Assembly: GCA_030824115.1 (NCBI GenBank)
Contig: JAVBYI010000008.1
Location: forward strand, 310,001-374,000
DNA from: Rhodocyclaceae bacterium
Lineage (GTDB): Bacteria > Pseudomonadota > Gammaproteobacteria > Burkholderiales > Rhodocyclaceae
Length of the DNA: 64,000 bases
Direction of reading: 5' to 3'
Numbering within the stretch: the first letter of the stretch is position 1; the number at the start of each line of letters is the position of its first letter. The notes beneath the pieces are model-generated. The model was not told where the DNA came from, did not search any database, and saw only the letters and a program-made list of their open reading frames with translations. Of the stretch, positions 57,558-64,000 are shown piece by piece. The position numbers were made by a program, and so were the translations under genes.

Positions 57558-58889
57558 AGCTATTTCAGCGTAAAGGTCATGCACATCGCAATCGGTGATG
57601 GTGACCTCAACAAACTCGCCAATTTCCAGGTCATGCCCATCCGTAATGTAGACGAGGCCATCGATATCCGGTGCGTCGCCTTCGCTACGGGCGATTGCAC
57701 CTTCCTCGTCGATGTCATCGACGAGGACCGTCATGGTTCGGCCGATCTTCGCTTCAAGGCGCTGCGTGGAAATGTCTTCCTGATGGCGCATCAGACGCGC
57801 CTTGCGCTCTTCCCGAACGGCATCGGGCAGGGCGCCGGGCAGGGCGTTTGCGGCAGCCCCTTCGACCGGTGAATAGGCGAAGGCGCCGACACGATCCAGT
57901 TGGGCGGCGTCAAGGAAATCGAGCAGTTCGTTGAATTCGTTTTCCGTCTCACCGGGGAAGCCGGTGATGAAGGTCGAGCGGATGGTCAGGTCGGGAACGA
58001 CTTTGCGCCAGCCGGCAATGCGTTCAAGCACCTTGTCGACGTCGCCGGGACGCTTCATCAGCTTGAGAATACGCGGACTGGCGTGCTGAAAGGGTACATC
58101 GAGGTAGGGCAGCAGCTTGCCCTCGGCCATCAGCGGTAGCAGGTCATCGACGCTGGGATAGGGATAAACGTAATGCAGGCGTACCCAGATGCCGAGTTCG
58201 CCGAGTTCCTTGCATAACTCATGGAGACGTGTTTTGACCGGCTTGCCACCGACAAAGCCGGTGCGGTACTTGACGTCGACACCATAGGCGCTGGTGTCCT
58301 GCGAGATGATCAACAGTTCGCGCACGCCGGCATCGGCGAGTGTTTCGGCTTCTTTGAGCACTTCACCGATCGGGCGGCTGACCAGATCACCGCGCAGGCT
58401 CGGGATGATGCAGAAGCTGCAGCGATGATTACAGCCTTCGGAAATCTTCAGGTAGGCGTAGTGATCCGGGGTGAGGCGGATGCCCTGCGGCGGTACCAGA
58501 TCGACGAATGGATCATGCTGCGGAGGCAGGTGGGCATGGACGGCATCCATGACCTCCTGCAGCGCGTGCGGGCCGGTGACGGCGAGTACGCTCGGATGCG
58601 TGTCCTGCACGATCGTGCCCTTGGCGCCGAGGCAACCGGTAACGATGACTTTGCCGTTTTCGGCCAGCGCCTCACCGATGGCATCCAGCGATTCCTCAAC
58701 AGCGGCATCGATGAAGCCACAGGTGTTGACGACAACGAGATCGGCGCCGTCATAGCTGCCGGAGATTTGATATCCCTCGGCACGCAGACGCGTGAGGATT
58801 TGTTCGGCATCGCTGGCAGCCTTCGGGCAGCCGAGCGAAACGAATCCAACTTGTGGGACGTGCGGTTTTCCCGGTTTCTTAATGCCCAC
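57546..58889 (-). CDS. rimO: ribosomal protein S12 methylthiotransferase RimO
   Basis: A 447-residue radical-SAM enzyme. The N-terminal MTTase domain has [25 protein letters not shown] and VTGCLGAKG with three cluster cysteines; the radical-SAM motif is CNHRCSFC; a C-terminal TRAM domain ends the protein. It adds a methylthio group to an aspartate of ribosomal protein S12. The GTG at 58889 overlaps the phaR stop (TAGTG); a longer in-frame extension lies inside phaR and is rejected. Confidence 0.95.
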   Translation of the reverse strand: MGIKKPGKPHVPQVGFVSLGCPKAASDAEQILTRLRAEGYQISGSYDGADLVVVNTCGFIDAAVEESLDAIGEALAENGKVIVTGCLGAKGTIVQDTHPSVLAVTGPHALQEVMDAVHAHLPPQHDPFVDLVPPQGIRLTPDHYAYLKISEGCNHRCSFCIIPSLRGDLVSRPIGEVLKEAETLADAGVRELLIISQDTSAYGVDVKYRTGFVGGKPVKTRLHELCKELGELGIWVRLHYVYPYPSVDDLLPLMAEGKLLPYLDVPFQHASPRILKLMKRPGDVDKVLERIAGWRKVVPDLTIRSTFITGFPGETENEFNELLDFLDAAQLDRVGAFAYSPVEGAAANALPGALPDAVREERKARLMRHQEDISTQRLEAKIGRTMTVLVDDIDEEGAIARSEGDAPDIDGLVYITDGHDLEIGEFVEVTITDCDVHDLYAEIAAVS

Positions 58890-59458
58890 TATTTCTTTTT
58901 CTCGGGTGCTTCTTGTGTGTTTTCGGGTTGGTGCGGGAACTTGAAGCCGGTAAACATCTTCTTCGTCTGTTCCTGGATGTTTTCCTGCATCTGGTGGAAC
59001 ATTTTCTGGCTCTGGTCGACGTAGGTGCCCATCATCTGCTGCATGGCGGGTCCCTGAAAATTCAGGAACTGTGCCCACATGTCCTTGCTCATGACGGGGT
59101 TGTCGCCATAGAGGCTCTTGGTTTGCTCCTGCAGTTTTCTCTGCATGTCGGCAAAGGCCTTGATGTTGTTCTCAAGATACTGCCCCATCATGCCCTGCAT
59201 GGCATTGCCATAGAAACGAATCATCTGGGAGAGCAGATCGGAGGTGAACATCGGTGCGCCACCGGCTTCCTCTTCAAGAATGATCTGCAGCAGGATGCTG
59301 CGGGTCAGATCGTCGCCGGTCTTGGCGTCCACCACACGAAATCCCTCATGCTTGAGCACGAGTTCCTTGACGTCAGTCAGGGTGATGTAGGTGCTGGTAC
59401 GCGTGTCGTAGAGACGGCGGTTCGGGTACTTTTTAATCAGGCGAACCTGCTCGACCAT
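58889..59458 (-). CDS. phaR: polyhydroxyalkanoate synthesis regulator PhaR
   Basis: A 189-residue regulator. The PHB/PHA accumulation DNA-binding domain is [30 protein letters not shown] (about residues 5-34), followed by the [17 protein letters not shown] motif and a methionine/glutamine-rich helical tail. It binds PHA granules and phasin promoters. GGAAGGAA precedes its ATG. It is encoded between phaB and rimO, 64 nt after phaB. Confidence 0.95.
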   Translation of the reverse strand: MVEQVRLIKKYPNRRLYDTRTSTYITLTDVKELVLKHEGFRVVDAKTGDDLTRSILLQIILEEEAGGAPMFTSDLLSQMIRFYGNAMQGMMGQYLENNIKAFADMQRKLQEQTKSLYGDNPVMSKDMWAQFLNFQGPAMQQMMGTYVDQSQKMFHQMQENIQEQTKKMFTGFKFPHQPENTQEAPEKKK

Positions 59459-59522
59459 GATATTTCCTTCCTCGTTGTGTGCGGCGCCACTTCTGCAAGC
59501 AGCGCCGCCATTTATTGCTTAC

Positions 59523-60266
59523 TTACTGCAGATACAGGCCGCCGTTGATGTTGAGCGTGGCACCTGTCATGTAACCGGCCAGATCGGAGGCGAGATAGGA
59601 GCACAGGGCGCCCATTTCTTCCGGCTTGGCCAGACGCTTCATCGGGATGGTGTCGACGATGCTCTTCAGCACGTCTTCACGAATCGCCATGACCATCTTG
59701 GTGGCGACATAGCCTGGGGCAACGGCGTTGACCGTCACGCCCTTGGTGGCGAGTTCCTGCGCCAATGCCTTGGTGAAGCCGATCACACCAGCCTTGGCGG
59801 CGGAGTAGTTGGCCTGGCCCGCCTGGCCCTTGACGCCGTTGACCGACGAGATGTTGATGATGCGGCCAAAGCCGCGCTCGGCCATCTTGGCGGAAACCTG
59901 CTTGGTCATGTTGAACAGCGAGGTCAGGTTGGTGGAGATGACGGCATCCCACTGATCCTTTTCCATCTTGGCGAACATGCGGTCACGCGTGATGCCGGCG
60001 TTGTTGACGAGGATGTCGACCGGACCAGCTTTGGCTTCGGCTTCGGCAACCATGGCCTGGCAGGAAGCCAGGTCAGAGACGTCGCCAGCGACGCAGACGA
60101 AGTCCTTGAAGCCGGCAGCGGCCATTTCTGCGAGCCATGCGTCCTTGTTGTCGAATTCGGGGTGATACGCAGCGACGACCTTGTGGCCGTCCTTGGCAAA
60201 TGCCTGGCAAATGGCGGTACCGAGGCCGCCCATGGCGCCGGTGACGAAGGCGATACGTTGAGTCAT
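59523..60266 (-). CDS. phaB: acetoacetyl-CoA reductase
   Basis: A 247-residue short-chain dehydrogenase. The NADPH-binding start is FVTGAMGGLGTAIC, with NNAG, the catalytic Ser in NISSVNG and Tyr/Lys in NYSAAKAG. It reduces acetoacetyl-CoA to (R)-3-hydroxybutyryl-CoA for PhaC. The ATG at 60266 is preferred; a much longer upstream frame lacks similarity to SDRs. It lies 61 nt after phaC. Confidence 0.95.
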   Translation of the reverse strand: MTQRIAFVTGAMGGLGTAICQAFAKDGHKVVAAYHPEFDNKDAWLAEMAAAGFKDFVCVAGDVSDLASCQAMVAEAEAKAGPVDILVNNAGITRDRMFAKMEKDQWDAVISTNLTSLFNMTKQVSAKMAERGFGRIINISSVNGVKGQAGQANYSAAKAGVIGFTKALAQELATKGVTVNAVAPGYVATKMVMAIREDVLKSIVDTIPMKRLAKPEEMGALCSYLASDLAGYMTGATLNINGGLYLQ

Positions 60267-60327
60267 GATTTTCTTTTCCCTTCTTGTGGTTGATATTGTT
60301 GTTGCTGTTACTTCTGCTGTTGTGGCG

Positions 60328-61929
60328 TTAAGCTTTTTCCTTGACGTAGCGCCCTGGGGCAGGTTCGCCCGGCGGATATTGTTTGCTGCCGAGGCGGCCG
60401 CGTGCCGGCATCTCGCCATCGGCAAACTGCTTGAGCCAGTCGGTCCAGCCCTGCCACCAGCTGCCCTTGTTTTCGGTCGCGGCGGCGAACCATTCATCCG
60501 GGTTGGTACTGTCGCTGTCACCCACCCAGTGGCTGCGCTTGTTCTTGGCGGCTGGGTTGATCACGCCGGCAATGTGGCCGGAGGCTCCCAGCACGAAGGT
60601 AGTCTTGCCGCCCAACAGTTTGCGGCCGAGGTAAGACGACTGCCAGGGAACGATGTGATCCTCACGCGTGGCCAGCATATAGGTGGGCATATCGACCTTG
60701 CCCAGATCGACGCGGGTACCGCACATCACCAGTTTGTTCGGTTCGCGCAGATTGTTCTCCAGATAGAGGTTGCGCAGATACCAGGCGGCGAAGGGGCCGG
60801 GCAGGTTGGTCGAATCGGAGTTCCAGTAGAGCAGGTCGAAGGCGGTGGGTTTGTTGCCCTTGAGATAGTTGCCGACGACGTATTGCCAGATCAGATCGTT
60901 GGCGCGCAGGGCGGAAAACGTGCCGGAAAGCTCGCGGGCCGTGAGCAACCCGCCTTTGCCGATGGTGGCTTCGCGTTGGGAGACGGCTTGCTCGTCGACG
61001 AAGATGCCGATTTCGCCGGTGTCGGTGAAGTCGAGCAGGGTGGTCAGCAAAGTCAGCGAAGCCACCGGATCATCGCCGCGCGCACGCAGCACAGCCAGGG
61101 CCGAGGTAAGGATGGTGCCGCCGACGCAGAAGCCGAGGGCATTGATCTTGTCGCACTTGGTGATCTCTTGCACGACCTTGATGGCGGTCAGCGGGCCTTG
61201 CTCAAGATAGTCGTCCCATGTCAGATGCCCCTGCGCTTCCTTGGGGTTGCGCCATGACAGCAGGAAGACCGTGTGCCCTTGCGCAACGGCATAGCGCACG
61301 AAGGAGTTTTCCGGTTGCAGGTCGAGGATGTAGTACTTGTTGATGCAGGGCGGCACGATCAGCAACGGGCGCTTGGCGACCGTGTCGGTCAGCGGGCTGT
61401 ACTGGACCAACTGGAACAGTTCATTTTCGAAAACCACGGCACCGGCGGTGATGGCCAGATTGCGGCCCACTTCGAAGACGCTTTCATCGGTCATCGAAAT
61501 GCGGCCTTTTTCGAGATCGGCGATCAGGTTCTGCAGGCCGAGCTTGATGCTTTCGCCCTTGGTTTCGAGCGCTTTCTGGATGAATTCCGGATTGGTGGCC
61601 GCAAAATTGGTCGGAGCGAGTGCGTCGATGACCTGGCGTGTGGCGAACTGCAGGCGGCTTTTTGCCAGGTCATCCTGGGCGGGGGCCGTATCGGCCATTT
61701 TCTTCAGATACTGTGCATTCAGCAAATAGGCCTGGCGCAGGTAGTCGTAGATCGGGCTGCTGGACCATGCCGGATGGTCAAACCGCTTGTCACCCGGCTC
61801 AGGCTGGATGAGGGGCGCGCTTTCCCCTTCATTTTTCTGCAGCATCGCCTGCCACAAGACCGCATGTTTTTCACGCCATTCATTTTGCAGGGCGAGCAGT
61901 GCGGGATCGGGGGCGGGAAATGAAGTCAT
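60328..61929 (-). CDS. phaC: class I poly(R)-hydroxyalkanoate synthase
   Basis: A 533-residue PHA synthase. The lipase-like box GFCVGG places the catalytic Cys at about 268; the general-base His is in ASGHIAGVINPA and the Asp in ATREDHIVPW. The N-terminal domain has WEEKHAV-like EWREKHAVLWQAML and FDHPAWSSSPIYDYLRQAYLL. It polymerises 3-hydroxyacyl-CoA. The size and lack of a PhaE or PhaR (class IV) partner indicate class I. It heads the operon phaC-phaB-phaR; the 149-nt upstream gap holds its promoter and a repeat copy. Confidence 0.96.
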   Translation of the reverse strand: MTSFPAPDPALLALQNEWREKHAVLWQAMLQKNEGESAPLIQPEPGDKRFDHPAWSSSPIYDYLRQAYLLNAQYLKKMADTAPAQDDLAKSRLQFATRQVIDALAPTNFAATNPEFIQKALETKGESIKLGLQNLIADLEKGRISMTDESVFEVGRNLAITAGAVVFENELFQLVQYSPLTDTVAKRPLLIVPPCINKYYILDLQPENSFVRYAVAQGHTVFLLSWRNPKEAQGHLTWDDYLEQGPLTAIKVVQEITKCDKINALGFCVGGTILTSALAVLRARGDDPVASLTLLTTLLDFTDTGEIGIFVDEQAVSQREATIGKGGLLTARELSGTFSALRANDLIWQYVVGNYLKGNKPTAFDLLYWNSDSTNLPGPFAAWYLRNLYLENNLREPNKLVMCGTRVDLGKVDMPTYMLATREDHIVPWQSSYLGRKLLGGKTTFVLGASGHIAGVINPAAKNKRSHWVGDSDSTNPDEWFAAATENKGSWWQGWTDWLKQFADGEMPARGRLGSKQYPPGEPAPGRYVKEKA

Positions 61930-62030
61930 GCGCAGGCTACCTACGGGATGGCAATGGTGGGATTTTGCAATGCAGCATAGCGACTGTCAATGTGATCGTT
62001 TTTCTTCATCTGCCAATGGAGACATGAATT

Positions 62031-62050
62031 GTCGGCGCTGACGGAACGGC
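62031..62050 (+). repeat. dispersed repeat, copy 16 (2 mismatches)
   Basis: A core copy with changes at positions 11 and 15, without the A-tract. It lies 28 nt from the 3' end of the diguanylate cyclase gene and upstream of phaC. Confidence 0.6.
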
Positions 62051-62078
62051 ATGCAGCATGAGAATGTCTGGCGGCGCA

Positions 62079-64000
62079 TCAGGCTTTCTTCCAAGTCGCT
62101 CGTCCCGCCTCTTTCGCTGCATACATTGCCGTATCGGCACGCTCGATCAGGGCAGCCGCATGGTCGGCATCGCGCGGGAAGAGGGCAATGCCAACACTGC
62201 ATGAAATGTCCAGAATATGCTCGCCGACGCGGAATGGCTCCGAGAGGACCGCGACAATCTTTTCCGCCGTCCGGTCTGGCGCTTCGGCAGAGCGCGGGTC
62301 CGGCAGTACCACGACGAATTCGTCGCCGCCCAGTCGCGCGACCGTATCTTCATCGCGCAGGATGTTTTCCAGGCGTTGCCCGACCTGGTGGAGCAATTCA
62401 TCGCCGACCGCATGACCGAAGGTATCGTTGACCGGCTTGAAGCGATCCAGGTCGATAAACAGCAAGGCCACCTGCGCATGACGGCGATGTGCCTGGGCCA
62501 TGGCACGTTCCAGCCGGTCTTCAAGGAGCTGGCGATTGGGCAACCCGGTCAGGACATCATAATTGGCTTGTCGCCAGACGCGTTCCTCCTTCTGTTTGCG
62601 TTCCGTGACATCGCTGAAGAGCGCGACGAAACGACGCGGCTTGCCGCTGCTGTCCGGAATCACCGTGATCTTCAGCCATTCGATGAAGGTGGTGCCGTTC
62701 TTGCGGCGATTGGCGATCTCGCCTTCCCAGCGCCCATCGGTCAGCAGCCGGTGCCACATGGCCTGGTAGAAGGCCGTGTCGTGCTGCCCGGAAGCGAGCA
62801 GCGACGGCGTCTTGCCGATTGCCTCGTCCCGGGTATAGCCGGTGATTGCCGCAAAGGCCGGATTCACGGCGACGATGCGATTGTGGGCATCTGTCACCAT
62901 GATGCCCTCACCGGCGGCGTCGAAGACGGACTGGGAGAGCTTGAGCGACTCTTCCGCCTCGATCAGTGGCGTGATGTCGGAGAACGACACCACGGCTGCG
63001 CAGGGTTTTCCCTTGCCTTCGCGGCAGAGGGAGCGGCTACTGACGGTCGTCCAGATCGTCTGCCCGTCGTCGCGCTGGATACCGAACAGCACATGTTCGA
63101 GTTCCTCGCCGCGTGCGGCGCGTGCGCTGGGAAAGTCCGCAGCGGCCAGCGGTACCCCCGTGGCATCGACGACCTGCGCGCGGCGGTTGATCAGGCTGGC
63201 GTCATCCACGCCGAGGATGCGCAGCGCGGCGTCGTTCCAGTTCATGATGTGCCCATCGGGGGCGGTCAGCAGTACGCCCTCGGCCATGGTCTCGAACAAG
63301 GTGCGGTGCAGTTCCTCGCTCTCGCGCAGGCGGCGTTCGAGTTCGATGCGCGGCGTGATGTCGTGGATGATCGAGAACAACAGGGGGCGGCCGTTGACCT
63401 CGACCGGACCGGAATAGACCTCGACCTGATGGATCGCACCGGAAGCCAGTCGATGCGGGAAACAGAAATAGAGCCGCTGCTCCGCTCTGGCGCGCGCCAT
63501 TTCCGCCTTCACCTCTTCGGGCGGCAGGCAGTTGATGTCGGCGATACGCAGCGACAGGAGTTGGTCGCGCGGGTAGCCGTAAAACGCCACCGCCGCGCGG
63601 TTGGCATCGACGATGCGGCCGTCGGCGGGATCGATCAGCAGCTTCACGGCGGTATTGGTCTCGAAGAAGCCGCGATAGCGGCTTTCGCTTTCGGCCAGCG
63701 CCTGCTGGCGTGACGACGCGCGCACCAGCAGCGCCGCGACGCCGCTTGCCAGCAGCAGCACGATGGCGATGCCAAGCAGATTGCGCTGGCGTTCGTCGTC
63801 CATCGCCGCATCGAGCGCGGCGAGAATCGGCGCTTCGCCGATGCCGACCACCATGACCAGCGGATAGATCTTCAAGCGGCGCCAGGCGAAGGTGCGATGC
63901 ACCTTGTCGAAGGCCGCGATGGCGCGCACTGTGCCGCGCACCGGCGCCGTCGCGCCGACGAAGGGCCGCTCTGCCGGCACCGCCTTGCCCATGGCATTCG
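62079..64000 (-). CDS. PAS-PAS-PAS-GGDEF diguanylate cyclase (5' end outside window)
   Basis: The visible 640 codons read: the end of a sensory domain, a membrane helix (NLLGIAIVLLLASGVAALLV), three PAS domains (YRGFFETNTAVKLLID, LHRTLFETMAEGVLL, SQSVFDAAGEGIMV), then GGDEF with LTGLPNRQLLEDRL and RLGGDEFVVVLP. The inhibitory site RxxD (RDED) sits five residues before GGDEF, so feedback by c-di-GMP is expected. The active-site motif is intact and no EAL domain follows. The frame is open to the window end, and the start is not included. The product could signal to the PilZ protein at 21742. Confidence 0.93.
   Translation of the reverse strand, partial: NAMGKAVPAERPFVGATAPVRGTVRAIAAFDKVHRTFAWRRLKIYPLVMVVGIGEAPILAALDAAMDDERQRNLLGIAIVLLLASGVAALLVRASSRQQALAESESRYRGFFETNTAVKLLIDPADGRIVDANRAAVAFYGYPRDQLLSLRIADINCLPPEEVKAEMARARAEQRLYFCFPHRLASGAIHQVEVYSGPVEVNGRPLLFSIIHDITPRIELERRLRESEELHRTLFETMAEGVLLTAPDGHIMNWNDAALRILGVDDASLINRRAQVVDATGVPLAAADFPSARAARGEELEHVLFGIQRDDGQTIWTTVSSRSLCREGKGKPCAAVVSFSDITPLIEAEESLKLSQSVFDAAGEGIMVTDAHNRIVAVNPAFAAITGYTRDEAIGKTPSLLASGQHDTAFYQAMWHRLLTDGRWEGEIANRRKNGTTFIEWLKITVIPDSSGKPRRFVALFSDVTERKQKEERVWRQANYDVLTGLPNRQLLEDRLERAMAQAHRRHAQVALLFIDLDRFKPVNDTFGHAVGDELLHQVGQRLENILRDEDTVARLGGDEFVVVLPDPRSAEAPDRTAEKIVAVLSEPFRVGEHILDISCSVGIALFPRDADHAAALIERADTAMYAAKEAGRATWKKA

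Noticed and set aside
62217..63713. Plus-strand frame of 498 codons opposite the diguanylate cyclase
   Set aside because: The minus strand carries PAS and GGDEF motifs in order; the plus frame has none.

Overview
This window looks like a GC-rich betaproteobacterial chromosome, most likely of the Rhodocyclales. That placement is inferred from the gene order thrS-infC-rpmI-rplT-pheS-pheT-ihfA-merR followed by tRNA-Pro, a RegB/RegA redox pair, phaC-phaB-phaR, glcDEF and the overall protein style. No rRNA, CRISPR array, complete insertion sequence or prophage was seen.

Layout. 1-2447: a tight plus-strand run of poorly characterised genes, including a stand-alone LexA-like (S24) peptidase. 2455-11462: a glyoxylate/glycolate block (hydroxypyruvate isomerase, glycerate 2-kinase, glycolate oxidase glcDEF). 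It is interrupted by an accessory islet with a ParD/ParE toxin-antitoxin pair, a DinB-like protein and an AT-richer OLD-family ATPase/TOPRIM nuclease. 11488-22629: HDOD and PP2C signalling proteins, transhydrogenase pntAB, a TSUP exporter, an aminotransferase, a PhnD-like binding protein paired with a hybrid histidine kinase, a decayed pntB fragment and a PilZ protein. 22626-24172: two Hsp20 chaperones divergent from a membrane protein, with back-to-back sigma-32-type promoters. 24318-28525: a Crp/Fnr HTH remnant, then a DsrO/DsrP/multihaem cytochrome redox module and a hemerythrin-like protein that has lost iron ligands. 28565-38833 (minus strand): a Na+/H+ antiporter, a second binding-protein/hybrid-kinase pair, NamZ, a DOMON-like protein, a FAH-family enzyme, RhlE, a lipoprotein and an internally duplicated membrane protein. 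38939-45368: UgpB-like protein, ugpQ, alaS, regB, regA. 45479-53807: tRNA-Asp, yaeQ, the thrS-to-merR translation operon and tRNA-Pro. 53885-56087: a HugZ-like protein, small conserved genes, TerB, tRNA-Glu and tRNA-Ala. 56149-64000 (minus strand): an FAD oxidoreductase, rimO, phaR, phaB, phaC and a partial PAS-GGDEF diguanylate cyclase.

The most unusual signal is a dispersed motif with 20-nt core GTCGGCGCTGGCGGGACGGC, usually preceded by four or five A residues. I found 16 copies in both orientations: four perfect, four with one mismatch, three with two and five with three. Seven are intergenic, mostly within about 30 nt of a gene's 3' end. Eight lie inside housekeeping or metabolic genes (glcE, glcF, pntB, rhlE, ugpQ, alaS, regB, pheT), and one spans the rimO stop codon and the start of the next gene. 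It is not tandem, is not a strong hairpin and lies next to no transposase. It behaves more like a DNA-uptake-type or other genome-wide signal sequence than a transposon.

Physiology suggested by the genes: polyhydroxyalkanoate storage, glycolate/glyoxylate use, respiratory flexibility (membrane Fe-S/NrfD/cytochrome module, transhydrogenase, RegBA redox control) and extensive signalling (three hybrid or sensor kinases, a c-di-GMP cyclase, PilZ, HDOD, PP2C).
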